Assembly (NCBI RefSeq): GCF_003265705.1
Contig: NW_020312817.1
Coordinates: 33,505,820-33,569,819, forward strand
DNA from: Callorhinus ursinus
Taxonomy: Eukaryota > Chordata > Mammalia > Carnivora > Otariidae
Length of the DNA stretch: 64,000 nucleotides
Reading direction: 5' to 3'
Below the pieces are notes generated by a model. The model was not told where the DNA came from. It did not search any database and saw only the letters and a program-made list of their open reading frames with translations. A program made the position numbers and the translations under genes. Below are positions 32,910 to 46,054 of this stretch, piece by piece. Positions within the stretch are counted from its first letter, which is position 1; each line of letters begins with the position of its first letter.

Positions 32910-35900
32910 GGAAGCAAGTATGAGTTTAGGTGGTCAGTTTTGCGGACACCTCAGTGAAGTCACAATTTCTCATTGACCGTGCCATCCCTCTGAGAGTACT
33001 ACACAGATGAAAGGATAGAGCACAGTGTCTTGTTTGTTTGATACTTTGTTTCTGCGGTGAGTGAGTCGCGGTATCTTGAGGAATTCCCACCTCGAAGCAG
33101 CCAGCCTTGGTCAGGCTCAGCTGCAGAGGCTCAGCCACAGGTTTGCGCCTCTGCATTCAGGTGCATGTTCATCTGATATAAATCCAAGCATTGTTCCAAA
33201 ACGACAGATAGTTCCCAGAAGTGGCATATAAAATGATTGTATTCTTTCTAAGGCAGAACTGTTGCAAGAATTCTGACCACCCCTTTGGGTTTTATTTAAA
33301 GAATGGTGCTTTAATGCAACTGGATGGCAAACTTCACAAGTGAGCTCTCGTGCAGGGAACATCTTCCCACAAAGTCAACAGCACTGGTGAGGAGGGAGGG
33401 GAATAACATGTGTGTAGCTTACTGATGGTTCCAGTGCTTCTTTCCATGAGTTTGTCACGCCTCCTGTATCCTTCTTCCTATATTCTTCTCTGAGATCACA
33501 CAATAGAGCATGCACGCATACACACACATACACATTGCACTCCTACACACACACTCCTGCACAAACTCACACACTTGCATACACAAATCTTAACTGTGGC
33601 TAAATATATAATTATTGGAAAATGACTATTTGCAAATTTGCAAAAACACATGGAAATAATAGCTGACTTCTTGTTTTTTGTTGTTTTTTTCTTTCTAATT
33701 TTATTTAACCTTCATGGTCTTTTATTGGCCAAATCTTATATACTTGGTTTCAAGTCTCCTTCGAGGCTCAAAGGCTAATGCAGAGTATGACCCATGCACT
33801 GCTCTCTTTCAAAAAGAATGATGATAGATTTGAGACCTAAAAAAGATACTTGATTCATGTATCATACAGATCTTGAGAGACATTTGGTTTTTGTCTTCCT
33901 GTTTCTTTTGTCAAAAAAAAAAAATCTCTGAATCCAGAAATTGCTCAAGGAAGGATTTTAGATGGAAATATTCACAGCAAAATGCCAACCTAACTCAAAG
34001 GAGGTGATCAATAAATACGTGTTGAATAAATGATGCAAATTAATGGAACATGCCTTATTATAGGGCAATCATGTAAAGGAAACTCTGTAGCACATTTATT
34101 GGCTGAACTTGTAAATCATTCAGGCAGCAAACAGTGAGTGACTACTCCATTCAGTGACATGAACTGAGTCCTGGGGTGGTTAAAAACATGAATTAGATAC
34201 CTCTAGGAATTCAGCTTCATAGTAAGAATTAGACTCTGAAGATTTCTGAGCACATGAGTGCTATAGCCAAATATGCATTTCATGAAGGTACAACTTGAGG
34301 AAGGTATGAGATGTGTCAAAGTGACCATGGTCAGGGATAAAGAGACCAGTAAGGAGATGATTATAGTCATCTTGCAGAAACCCCAACCAGTTTGAGGACT
34401 CTAAGCAATGACTGGAGAAGTAAGGGAATATAGTTATTCTTCTCCTTGGCTCAGATCTACAGCAGAGTCTCGTTACTGCTCCTTTCCCAGCCCAGTACTT
34501 TTTAAAATTACTGAGTTTTCACTTTCACGGGAATCCTTCTGGATAGTTCCAATTGGAGCACATATAATTTCTGTAAGGCTGCTAGTATTCTAGGAAACAA
34601 GTCTCCTTTGAGGGTGGCCTGCTAAAGGTGGCGGGGGCAGGGGGCGGTCATCTGCTCCAGCAGACAAAGAGAGTATTTCATCACTGCGATGGTGCATGGT
34701 GATAATGAAGAGTGGACAACCCTTAGTTGGTTTTGTTATTGTTTTTAAATTGTCTTCAGACAACGCATCCCCTTTTTCTTTGTACCTCAGAGTCACTCCT
34801 CCCACTGCCTGACCCCCTTGATGTGTGGCTACCTTTTTAATAGGTTATAGGAGACTGGGAGTATCTGGTATCCTTTCTATGACATAGATCTGACTTGTAG
34901 GTGGGCAGCAGGTGGTAAGATCCTTTCCCCCTTACCCCACCTTCACAGCCACTCTACTAGTAAATCATCAGACATTTAAATCTACTGTGTGGGAAAGCCA
35001 AATGGAGCTAAGTTTGACAAAGGATGGCCTTTATAAAGAGCCTCTTGCTTCCCCTAACTACAGCTGCTTTTAATATTATTTTAGAAATATACAGAATCAA
35101 TTAAGGAAATCTGAATGTAGTCAGAACATTTAATCAAATATTTATTGTCTTTTGAACACACACACATTCAGAAGAACACTGATTTGCTAAAAGCAGTCTT
35201 ATTTGTTGAATAACAGATCCAAGATGAGCCAATTAGCTTGATTTTTCCTATGTATTTCTGACATCGCTGGTGACACACCCATATTCTGACACAAACCAAA
35301 AGATTGTACATTCATCATTAGGAGAAATCTAGTGTTAATTTACACTAACACTACTTGACATTGTAGGATATATTTTTAAAATGGAAAGCATGTGCTAGAT
35401 TTTTAGATCTTCATCCCTTTCTTTTAAAGTGAAATGTTATTTATTTTATTTAAATAAATTTAATACACTTGATTATTAAGATTAAGTTTTAATACATATA
35501 CTTAAATAAAATTTCATTCATACTGATATTAGAAAAAAATGCCTAATGAATATTTCTGACAAGTTTGGAAACATCTTTCTTTTTTCTGTGAGAGAAAGTA
35601 TCTTATGGTCAGAGCAGATGTGTGCTTGAATTTTGTGGAAATAGGCTTGAATTTTGGAAGTGACCTGTTAGCTATACAATCAAAGATAAAAATCATTTAT
35701 TCATGCGATCACTTATTTATTGAGTTTTTAAAAGTAACTATTAAGCAAGGGACTATGTTAGACATAGGAATCATCAATGAACACATGAAAAAATGGGGCT
35801 TTCATCTTGGGGAATAAAAGAGACATTAAACAAATTATATAATTTCTAATGCAGGAAGATGACCATTTTTAGAAGAATCTGTTCTTTTTTTATCTACATA

Positions 35901-36600
35901 TCTTCCAGAAATGCTCTTACAAATTACTCTCTTATATTTATGGATAAAAAGAAGTATTGATAGCCAAAGTGAACAAATTAATTCTGGCTTAATTCTGGCA
36001 TGGAGACAATGCATTTCATAACTAAAAGATTCCTATATTTCTACCAAAGTTAAGATTTCTGCATTGTGGTATATAAACAAATAAGCAACTAAGCCTGGTG
36101 TATTACACGCTCTGCCAGGAGCTGTGGGAGGACAATACTCAACCAGGTCCTCCTCTTTGAGGTAAAGAGAGGAGGCTCCCAGACGAATTGCTTTAAAAAC
36201 TGGAAGAAGCACAGACTGCTAGCTGGTTTCTGAGTCTTAGTCTCTAGTCTACTTTTGCATTATATAGTCCTGGGATGGTGGAAAGACCACCTGGGAGAAA
36301 TGGGGTGTAGTGATTTCAGAAATGGGGCTGCAACAGGGAAATGAGATTGGGCTTGTATACCTGCCAAGGATTCCACCACAGGAACTAAGACCCAAAATAA
36401 TAATCCAATCACACAGAAGTTGCTCAATGCCTGGAAAAGATGCTGAGTAAAGGGTCCCTCCCCCGTGGGAACAGTTGAGGACTTTACCTAACCACACTGA
36501 ACATATAACCAATGAGATGGCTCAGCAGCCATCCTTCTTTCCTACGGGAATAGTACGGGAATGTAGAGGAAAGAGGGTGGGCAGAAGGTAGACAATATCC
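32910..36600. other. Non-coding stretch with minor repeats
   Basis: It holds an imperfect CA-rich tract (33510-33575), an A12 run (33913-33924), probable L2/MIR tails at 34008-34040 and an L2-like fragment around 35690-35830. The remainder is unassigned and AT-rich. Confidence 0.5.
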
Positions 36601-36621
36601 CCTTCCTTCCCTAAGTCTCTA

Positions 36622-36835
36622 GAGCACTGGGTCTCAATTGGGGTGGTAGGGCTGCTTAGGGGCAATTTGGAAATTCATGGGGATGTTTTGTTGTTGTCAC
36701 AATAATATGGAAGTTGCTACAGACATTTACTGGGCTAGGGCCAGGAATGCAACACATCTTACAATGCATGAGCCAGTCCCATACAGTGAATAATTGTCCT
36801 TTATTTCATATAACTTTCAGATGTTCTACGAAGCC
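36622..36835. mobile_element. MER20-like hAT DNA transposon, diverged
   Basis: GGGTCTCAATTGGGG, GGCAATTTGG, GATGTTTTGTTGTTGTCACAA, CTGGGCTAGGGCCAGGAATGC, ACATCTTACAATGCATGAGCCAG and GAATAATTGTCC follow MER20 order. Confidence 0.65.
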
Positions 36836-36839
36836 CTCA

Positions 36840-37515
36840 TATAGGCGAAAAACTTATTATCTGAGTCTAGAAGCTTACACTAGTTTTTGTATAAGAACGA
36901 AGTATTTTTGGCATGTTTTAACTTACACAGATTTTTCCAAGAATAAAACTATTGTGTATATTGAGGAAAGGCTGTACTTTGTTTTATTTGAATTTTAAAA
37001 AGAGCTGTTCACCATTTTGGAAAATCACTTCACTGATGGCAATGTTGCTTGTTAACCAACATTTTATAATTAGAACATTTTATAAAATTTTTAAAAATTA
37101 TGTATGGAATAGGTTATATTATCAATTAATTTTATTTCAGAATAAGGAAGAAGTTGCCGCCGCATATTTGTTGGAAAAGAGGGAAATTGGATCTGAAGGA
37201 ATCAATCACCTCTTCAAGTTCATAACTGTCCAATACTTGCAAATATAGCCTGCGGTGTCAAGGGCAGGAGTTGTGGGAGAAATTTGAATCTATTAGGAGA
37301 TTGAAACTTAACAATAACTATGAAGGAGTCAATTATAATAATGAGGCTCTTTCAAGAACGGAAATCGACCACAAATTTTCTGATCTGGTATTAAGGAACC
37401 ACTGTAGGAAAGGACTGCACCAGAGCTCCACTGGAGGCAGATCATTCCAACACGACTCAAGGGTCTTCCCTGCAGCTTTTATAGCCAATTGGATGACCAC
37501 ATACTAGAAGAGCGG
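36840..37515. other. Non-coding stretch with no assigned feature
   Basis: The 94- and 98-residue plus-strand frames at 36.7-37.2 kb overlap MER20-like and AT-rich DNA and show no domain. Confidence 0.5.
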
Positions 37516-37517
37516 AA

Positions 37518-37559
37518 AGAGCGTGTAGTTACAGTTTTAGAGCGTGTAGTTACAGTTTT
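37518..37559 (+). repeat. Perfect 21-bp tandem duplication
   Basis: Two adjacent identical copies of a 21-bp unit starting AGAGCGTGTAG and ending ACAGTTTT (37518-37538 and 37539-37559). Confidence 0.95.
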
Positions 37560-37570
37560 GCTACTACCTA

Positions 37571-37643
37571 GCTACTGCCAACTTTGTCTCGTTTTATTTT
37601 TTCTACAGAACAATGATTTGCTACCTTTTGCTCCTTCATTAAA
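37571..37643 (+). repeat. Copy A of an unassigned ~72-bp repeated segment
   Basis: About 85% identical by eye to 38850-38921 over the block from CTGCCAACTTTGTCTC to GCTCCTTCATTAAA. I do not recognise it as a known transposon family. Confidence 0.75.
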
Positions 37644-37657
37644 GATCATAACAGCAC

Positions 37658-37823
37658 TCGGGGCACCTGGGTGGCTCAGTCAGTCAAGGGACCAACTCTT
37701 GATTTTGGCTCAGGTCATGATCAGGTTGGAAGACTGAGCCATGAATCGGGGTCTGCTTGGGATTCTCTCCCTCTGCCCCTCCCCACTCACATTCTCTCTC
37801 TCTCTCTTTCTCTAAATAAATAA

Positions 37824-37864
<41 letters not shown>

Positions 37865-37878
37865 CTTTTTTAAAAATG
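37658..37878 (+). mobile_element. CanSINE with an expanded (GATA)n in its tail
   Basis: GGGGCACCTGGGTGGCTCAG head, ACTCTTGATTTTGGCTC block (older subfamily), AAATAAATAAATA tail grown into GATA repeats. Target duplication TCATAACAGCAC at 37646-37657 and 37879-37890. Confidence 0.95.
37824..37862. repeat. (GATA)n microsatellite
   Basis: About nine uninterrupted GATA units in the tail of the CanSINE. Likely polymorphic. Confidence 0.95.
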
Positions 37879-38849
37879 TCATAACAGCACGGAGCTTTGC
37901 TTCTCTTGCAAACTGGAAATACTAATAAACTTTCTGTCTCTTTCAAGATTATTCTGAGAATCATCTGGTCCTATAAACATGACAGGAAATGTGATTCTGT
38001 ACCTTCTTACATTCCAAAGTACTCAGACCTATATAGCTCATTTTGGTTAGTTGGTTGAATATGGCCTCCTCCCCTCCCCAGCCCAACAAGCACAGACGCT
38101 GGGAATTTTGACTTGGTCTTTATATTTCCAGTGGATGATTCTACTTTCTTTATTCACATGTATGATGTACCTGAAAAAACTATGATTACTTGACATCATT
38201 AACTCCTTTATAAAGGGCCCAAGAAAGCACTATGTATAGTAGTGTCTAGATATTGAGGTGAATTAATCATATATTTTATAGGAACAGGTACTCTAAAAAC
38301 AAAATGTACAGAGAAAGAAAGAAGCTGGGTAAGTGTTTTAAAAGATGGATTAATCTGAGAGTGAAATCCCACCAGGGGAACAGTTAATTAAATCCTGTGA
38401 AAGGAGTGGAGTAGATCCCCAAGGCTGGCTGGAGTCTAAACTGGTAGAACAGAGTGTTTATTGTGCCCCTTACAGTTTGTATCTGACCCTCAGGAGGGTT
38501 GTTGAGCTTCAATTTTTATCTGTCCAAAGACTTCACCATTAAGCCCAAGCTGCCCGTCTTGGAAATGTCTCCCAGTGCACAGAGCTGAGAGTGTGATGGG
38601 GGACGGAGGCAAACCCAATACCACTGCTAAAGATCAGCTCAAAGTGAAAGGAGCTGCTTTATAAAGTGTGGCCCGTAGATCACACAGCAGCACTGTCCTC
38701 CTAAACAAAGGTCAGCACCCTGATGGTTAGAGTTGCTTCTCATGAGAGGTGATGGTGCTATTAATTGTTTAAGGACAATGGAAGAAGGGCCAACTCTAAA
38801 CTGTTCCATTCACTTCCCTAAATGCTCTCTCTCCTCTGAAAAACATTGC

Positions 38850-38921
38850 CAACTGCCATCTTTGTCTCCTTTTGCCTCTTCTACAGAACGATGATTTGCG
38901 ACCTTATGCTCCTTCATGAAA
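38850..38921 (+). repeat. Copy B of an unassigned ~72-bp repeated segment
   Basis: Same-strand partner of 37571-37643, 1.28 kb away. Shares TTCTACAGAAC(A/G)ATGATTTGC and GCTCCTTCAT. Confidence 0.75.
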
Positions 38922-38924
38922 TGT

Positions 38925-39820
38925 CTCTCTGCAACTGACATTCACATAAACAACTCTATCCTTCTTATTCCTCCCAGAATGCTGTTTGCTTTAATTAAAT
39001 CTTGATTAATTTCCACTTTTTCCCAAAGAAAACAATAGCAGTTTCCTTTGATATTTTTGAACTTACTATGTAAATTCACCACCTTTATCTATTATATTCA
39101 TGACATTAAATTTTTATGGCTATCACCTTGTAATCCTCACAAAAGAATTTTTAATAACAAAATGGGAATGAAGACTTTTTCATATATGACCATATTACTG
39201 TGAAAAGTTCATTTAGTTATTATTAACTATGTGTATAACAATAAGCAAACTACTTCAGGATCCTAGATTTCAGGTTGAATATCTGTAAAATGGGTATCTG
39301 GAACTGATTTTTCCTTCTTTCTTCCATTAAAACGTTGAGATTTCAGGATATAAAGTCTCAGTGCTTACTCTAGGTTTCAAAGCTCATGTTCCATCATTTG
39401 GTCTATACTGCATCTTATAAGAGAGATGATATGGAATTATCAGCAACCTCCTCCATGATCGGGATTATAGTCATTCATTTTCTCTGGAAAGATAACTTTC
39501 AGATAGTACTGACTTCCTGGTATTGATTTATTTAAAAATAAGCAGTGTTCATGTATTTTTTACTGTTTACTGTGACTGCTTTTTACAGAAAAGGGTTCTT
39601 TCCCATCCATCTAAATAAAGTCAATAATCACTCAATTATTTTGATTATGAAGACTTTTCATGTCTTTCCACGTGGTTCCTAGCGGTGCCCATTCCTCCTG
39701 AAACCAAAAGAATTTTTAGAGTATCACAATTTTCTATTTTTATTTTATTTTCTCTTAATTAAAATTAGATTTTCTTCTCTGCATTTCATGAATTCCCAGT
39801 GTGCATAAATCTTTTGTATA
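38925..39820. other. Non-coding stretch with no assigned feature
   Basis: AT-rich. Nothing recognised. Confidence 0.5.
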
Positions 39821-39829
39821 ACAATAATC

Positions 39830-40690
39830 TATGTTTAAATACATTCCTCACTTTTTATTGTAATAAGTTTCAAACATAAGCAAAAGTAAAGAGTGAAGTA
39901 GAGCTAGTCCCCACATACCCACCTTCAGCTTCACCAGTTAACAACAAATTGTCAATTCTGTGACATCTGGATCTCCCTCCAATGTCCAGGTTTGATATTT
40001 CAACGCCACTCCTGGATATTACACTATTTCATCAGTAAATACTTCAATGTGTATTTCTAAAAGAGAGCTCTTTGTTTTTCATAACTACAACATTGTCACA
40101 CTTAGCAATAATTACTTAATTTCATCAGATATCCAGTGTAGAAATTTCTCTGATTCTCTGAATAAACAATATGTTTGCAGGTAGTTTGTGAGAACAGTGA
40201 TCCAAATAACATTAAAACATTACATATGTATGAGATGTCTTGAAGAAGCTCTTTATAAATTCTTCCTCTCTATTTTTACAATTTAATATCCTTAGAAGTC
40301 AAGTCCTTTGTTCTGTCAAGTTTCACACATTCTGGAATTTACTGAATGCATTACTGTGGTATCTTTAATAGATTTCTGTCTTCTATCTTTTCTATAAACT
40401 TGTTGCTTATCTAGCATGACTGTGTGATAGGGAGTCTTTTGTGTATATCTTCCATTTTGTCATATCAAAAAGCAAATAATATCTGTTTGCTCTCCTTCGG
40501 TGTGTTCAGGTATCATCAGCTTGATTCATCTATCATAAACTTCCCCACCTAATGTTTTCAGCAGCCGTTGATGATTATTGCCTGGATCCTTAATTTCATT
40601 GGAGATTTCAAATTGAAAATATTCTATCTGTCATTACTTCATAATTTACTAGTTGGAATTCTTAAAAGCAGAACTTTCTCTTGAAGGGAA
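39830..40690. mobile_element. Ancient L1M-like LINE fragment
   Basis: Blocks such as TTTCAAACATAAGCAAAAGTA, CCCACATACCCACCTTCAGC, AGATATCCAGTGTAGAAATTTC, CACATTCTGGAATTTACTGA and GTTGATGATTATTGCCTGGATCC occur in the order of an old, common mammalian LINE-associated repeat. Family name and strand are not certain. Confidence 0.5.
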
Positions 40691-40694
40691 GCAG

Positions 40695-41495
40695 AATTTG
40701 CCACCCCAAAATATGTTTTGGTACAAGGATTATTTTAGAGTGATGATTTTTCAGAAGCAGGCAACACAGGAGAAGCTCTGAAAACTGAATAGAAGCTACC
40801 ATGTTGTAAGAAACATTTACTTTTATAGGGAAATCTCCATTTGTAAGAGTGTCTTACCCTCTATATTGGAGAAGGGGAACGACCAAATCTCTAGAAACTC
40901 TTATCAATGGAGAAGCCTTGTACTTAAATCCGAATAACAACAATAAACTTGATTTCTGTGCTTTTCTTGATGACCTTCCATAACTGGCTACTTCCCCCCG
41001 CCCCCAACATTTTTCTTTTGTCTTTATATGGAGATGGCATTTAAGGTGATGGTTGGGGCCATTCTGGGAGTTACTCAGTTTTTCTGCATATCCCGTGTAT
41101 ACAGGAGGTATACATGTTATTAAACTTCTGTTTGTTTTTCTCCTGTCAATCTGTATTTTATTACAGGGGATCTCAGCCAAGAACCTAGGAAAGTAGAAGG
41201 AAAATTATTTTTTCCTCCTCTACACTCTCATCAACTATTTGGTTACCCTGAAGTTTGATTTGAACAGTTTTAATGCTTTCACTAATCCTGCTTATGCACA
41301 TTCTTTCCCTATTTGCTCTTACTTGGCTTAATCCACTTTTTAATGTAACCCACCCCTTTAAAACAGCATTTAATTAAAAATTTAAAAACAGCTTTGATTC
41401 AGTTAGAGCTCCATACTTTATAGAGACTTAAAATTTCCTCTTATGTTTAAGTCCAAGCAGTTTTTCTAGAGGGCAAGCTGACAAACTTTTTATTT
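40695..41495. other. Non-coding stretch with no assigned feature
   Basis: The 108-residue minus-strand frame at 40.85-41.18 kb has no recognisable domain. Not called as a gene. Confidence 0.5.
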
Positions 41496-41509
41496 TTAAC
41501 ATGCCTTTA

Positions 41510-42060
41510 GTCAGAGTAATTCTACATCAAGCAACTTAGCCAAAGAGAATAATTAAAAAGTATGCACAAATATAAATGCACAGAAATTCAATACAGCATT
41601 GTTTATAATAGCTAAAAATTATTGCAAACAATCTAAATGTCTACCAATAGGCTGTGTAACACATGTTAACCACGAGTTGCCATTAAAAATGGAATTCTAG
41701 ATCCATGTTGACATGAACAGAATGATCTATGGATCGTATAGAATATAGATCGATACTGACATAAACATATATTGTGTTAAAAGCAGGTTACAAAATATCA
41801 TGTATAGTTAAATGCTATAATTGTAAAAAGAATAATTTCATAAGAATAGATACAGATATATGTATATATATAAATTAAGAAAGCTTATCCTTTCAAATGT
41901 TACTTATATTTATTGATTTCTGGACTGTGACATTTGAGTAATTTTCTCTTTTACTTTACTTACTTTCATTAACGTGAATTTTTTCACAATTAACAACATG
42001 ATTATGATTAAAGAAGTATTTCCAACCAACAATAAAAAACATTTCTTTAATCGCAAAAAA
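41510..42060 (+). mobile_element. Ancient L1M/HAL1-type LINE 3' fragment
   Basis: ACAGCATTGTTTATAATAGCTAAAAATT, AACAATCTAAATGTCTACCAATAGG, GTGTTAAAAGCAGGTTACAAAATAT and ACTTTCATTAACGTGAATTTTT follow the 3' end of old L1 elements in forward orientation. Confidence 0.7.
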
Positions 42061-42384
42061 CCCAATAAATCAATTTTCAATTTGTAAATAAAGACTATCC
42101 CTGTTCATTGTCACTTAAGCTAATGTGCCTCACCCCTTCCTCTTCCCTTAAACATCATGGTGCAGATCCCAAACAGTGAAGTGGTTTTGCTATTGAAATG
42201 ATTTCTACCTTCCCACTTTTAAAATTTTATGTCTGGACTCGATGCTTCTTATCACCTGTGAAATTGCTGCTTTTATACCGAACTGGACTGCTGGAAGCTT
42301 TACATTGAAGGTTAAGTTTCTCAAACAGAAGCCTTTGCCACTGCTAATGTTCTGTAGTCCATGGAGACTCTATACATAGTATAG

Positions 42385-42560
42385 CATACATAGTATGCTA
42401 TTTAATCTTTAGAACCACTCTGTGGTGTTAAGTATCAATAACCTCACTTTACAGATGAGAGGAAAGCCCATGTTCACACAGCTAATAAACTCCTAAACTG
42501 GGAATCGGACCCGGGACTTTTGACTCTCAAGTCCCTTCTTTGCCTGCTTGACCACTGCAT
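42385..42560 (-). repeat. MIR SINE
   Basis: TTTAATCTTTAGAACCACTCTGTGG, ACCTCACTTTACAGATGAGAGGAAAG, CACACAGCTAATAAAC and ATCGGACCCGGGACTTTTGACTC. Nearly full-length, reverse. Confidence 0.88.
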
Positions 42561-42564
42561 CTCC

Positions 42565-43370
42565 TCTCGGTCTCATTCACCTCTTTTCTACCTTGAAAGT
42601 CTTACCTGACAAGTCTTAACCACACAGAGAATATCTTACTTAACTCTCTGCCACCACATTTCTGTTGGAATAGATTACCTTATCCATCACTGTCTAAGCT
42701 CTTGTGCACCTAGCACAGCTTCAGCTCCTTTGAAAGAGGCACATTCTACTTCCTCCACCACCCTAGGTACTGAGATGGTCATAAATTGTGAGCCAAGCAC
42801 ACTGAACTGCTATTGCTGCCTAAACACAAAGGTTTTCCATCAGTCACATAGAGGAAGCACACCCTTCATTACAGTAAGAAGTAACCGACCTTAGATATCG
42901 GTCTGGAAATACCTTATTCATTCACCCCAAGGCAAGAAAGTTGACAGGAAATCTGAAATGATCACTGCAGTTGCAGTGTGCTGAAAACAGGTTGTTTGAA
43001 ATTACAAATAGTGAAAATATCCGATAAGTTTGGCAAGATGGGGCAAGATTCGTTTTTTTAGTCAAAACATTCTAAGACAAAACTTTAATATACATGTTTC
43101 TATATCACACTGGCAAATCTTTAAGAATTAAGACATTGTAAAAGATGTTTATCAATCTATGATGCATCATCTGATAAATGAAAAGGACGGGGCATCAAGT
43201 ATATAGGAGAGAGCACTTTTCTGGCTTGGGGCAGGAATGTACTGAGATGCACTATGAACATACTTGACCTATGTCTAAGCCAGTATTAGAAGCATGGGAA
43301 TGAAAGCAGAGGAATCAAAGTCGTATAGAAGGCCAAGTGCTGTCAACAGCGACCTTCTGACTTATATATG
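42565..43370. other. Non-coding stretch with no assigned feature
   Basis: Nothing recognised. Confidence 0.5.
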
Positions 43371-43384
43371 ATGTTCTTGCCTGT

Positions 43385-43620
43385 TTCAAAGATGTATAGT
43401 CCTCCAACAAATGTTTTCTGAATGTCTAGGACATACCAGACCTGTTCTAGGTACTGTGAGTATAGCACAGGAAAACTTACTGCCCTTCTGGAGTTTACAT
43501 ATCCAATCAGTGGAGAGCAAAATTATAGACTACTAGATTTGTAAGGGATATTAGTACATCCAACTCAACAAATATTCCTGAACACCTCCTTGCGTCAAGC
43601 ACAGTGATGGAATAGAACGT
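43385..43620. repeat. L2-like fragments
   Basis: CAACAAATGTTTTCTGAATGTCTAGGAC...CCTTCTGGAGTTTACATATC and then CAACAAATATTCCTGAACACC. Two short pieces of the common L2-type 3' region. Confidence 0.5.
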
Positions 43621-43642
43621 GCACACTATCTGTTGTGAAGTT

Positions 43643-43857
43643 TTTTTTTGTTTTTTGTTTTGTTTTTTTAAAGATTTTATTTATTTATTTGACAGAGAGA
43701 GACACAGCGAGGGAGGGAACACAAGCAGGGGGAGTGGGAGAGGGAGAGGCAGGCTTCCCGCGGAGCGGGGAGCCCGATGCGGGGCTCGATCCCAGGACCC
43801 TGGGATCATGACCTGAGCCGAAGGCAGACGCTTAACAGCTGAGCCACGCAGGTGCCC
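43643..43857 (-). mobile_element. Young CanSINE
   Basis: Reverse orientation, close to the arctoid consensus (GCAGGCTTCCCGCGGAGCGGGGAGCCCGATGCGGGGCTCGATCCC). Perfect target duplication CTGTTGTGAAGTT at 43630-43642 and 43858-43870. Confidence 0.97.
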
Positions 43858-43871
43858 CTGTTGTGAAGTTC

Positions 43872-45535
43872 ATGGCTTAGAAGACAGCCTGGAGTCTGCC
43901 AAGTCTAAGACGGTCCATGATACAGCACAATACAGCTAAGATAATGCCACGAGGAGACACTTAAATCAGATTTAGGAGTCGGGAGAGCATCCCGAAGGAA
44001 GTACTGTGCATACCGGAAGACAGAACACAGAAGACAGGTGGTGGTAATTTTCCCATTCTGCTCTGCATTTTTGAGTATAGTGTTCCTGGTTGAGTATGTC
44101 CAAGGGACAGACCTGAGACAAAGAGGATCTACAAGTCCTAGCACATGGTAAATGATAACAAAAACTGAAGATATTTATCTTGGACTATTAAAGACTTAAA
44201 CCTAATAAATACCTAATTATAAATAAAAATAAATTTATTTGGTGTGATTTCAGATAGCATATTTCAGTCAATGGCCAAATATAAATCTTCCTAAAATCCC
44301 TACTCCCATTTCTTCTATTTCTTCTGGAAACATCTTTCCCTCACTATTTAACCAGCTAACAACCCCTCATCTCCTTTCTGACATTCCTTTTCCTCCTCCT
44401 TGCTTTGCTTTTCTCCAAAGCACGTACCACCTTCTGAATATACATATTTGACTTACTAATTATTAATCCACCTTGTCTCAAATAATACGTCATGTAAAGG
44501 CAGAGATTTTATGTTTTGTTTACAGCTATATTTAAAGTTCCTAAAAGAATGTCTGCCCTATAAATATTCGTTGAATCAATGAATGAGAGTTGTCCAGAAT
44601 ATGAAATGCCACATAGAACATTTTATTTCCATTATAGACAACTGAAAGTTTAATGGATTTGTTTGAGTATTAATGCTATGGGTAAGGAGTATAATCAGAT
44701 GGACCTATGATTTTTTTTCCTGATAGAAAAATACACTTTTCCTTTTATACATCCAATGTTGGGGAACTCATTTCCTCAGGCAAGGTGGGTAGACAACTCT
44801 GATCCTTCCTGTTTTCTTCTTACACTGAACCAAATTCTGCCACTCTGAAATCTCTATTTAGTGATCCTAATTCCAATATGAATTGATATTCAATATAGAA
44901 GTAGATATAAACCAGTTTAGGACTGAAAACATGCCTAGAATATAACTTTTACAAGATCTAGTCATGGTACTAATAAAAAAAATTACGTGATTTAGAGCAT
45001 TCCATTTAAGATTATTTCCACTGCTGTCCTTTCCATGGTGCAAATGGTAAGACTGGCTCTCTCAACAGGCTGTCTTCCTCTGAGGCTGGCTTTCACTGAC
45101 TCCCATTATCCTTTACCAGGACAGTTGCCCTCTAGCCAGATGATTTTAAATATGGTGTTCTGGCTCAGGAAACAATGTTATCAAGAGATGATATTCTTAG
45201 CCTTAACAGATTATCTTTTCTATAATTACTAATCTTCATAATACAGTCTTTGTTTTCTTCTTTGGGGCATATGTTTAATCTGCATAATAAATCATTATCA
45301 CATGGTTATGAGAGAGTACCAGAAAGGGAAATTTACTCTTGGACAAAAACATATATGATTTCTCAGAAAAGGATACTGTCTCAATGGTAAGATTAAATTT
45401 ATCTTTCAATTTCTAATTACTTTGAAATCTCAGTATGTCCTAAAGTGTTGATATCGGCTTCCCTTTTTTCCTCCATGGTTCCTGCTAATATTTTGATATT
45501 ATTCTCAGTAATGTTTATAATGTTAGCTACCATTT
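43872..45535. other. Non-coding stretch with no assigned feature
   Basis: A MIR/L2 tail (CCCTATAAATATTCGTTGAATCAATGAATGA) lies near 44555-44587. The rest is unassigned AT-rich DNA. Confidence 0.5.
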
Positions 45536-45544
45536 CTATATTAA

Positions 45545-45745
45545 CTATAATAGTAGCTAACACTTACTGAATGTACCTAGCACTGTTCTGGATACTTCAT
45601 AAGTATGAAATTATTTAATCTTCTTATCAGCCCTTTGATTCAGGTACTAATAGTATCTACATTTTAAAGTTAAAGAAACTGAGGCATAGAAGGGTTGAGT
45701 AAATGTAGGCAGTTTTCGGGGAGCCTGTGCTCATGACCACAGTGT
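45545..45745 (-). repeat. MIR SINE
   Basis: AACACTTACTGAATGTACCTAGCACTG, TATTTAATCTTCTTATCAGCCC and GTTAAAGAAACTGAGGCATAGAAGGGTTGAG in reverse MIR order. Confidence 0.85.
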
Positions 45746-46054
45746 TAGATCTTCAGATTTTCTATGGGTTCCCATTTGGATTCATGTTTGCAAAGCTTTA
45801 GTTAATTGCATGTGCAAATAAGCTGAAACAATTGTCTTGAGTATACACTAAAAACCTTGTGGAAAGAGGTAGACATAATGAATGCAAAAAAAAAAATCAT
45901 TATTTTCTTGGAGTCCTCAGAAATATATTTAACTAAGGTAACCAAGGTATTTAACTATGTCTTTATCATAACTCCTTTATTTATTTATACCTTAAATTTA
46001 AGTTATAAAATATTTATTGAGGAATCTATGTGTTGATAGTTTAGTGTCTTAGAT

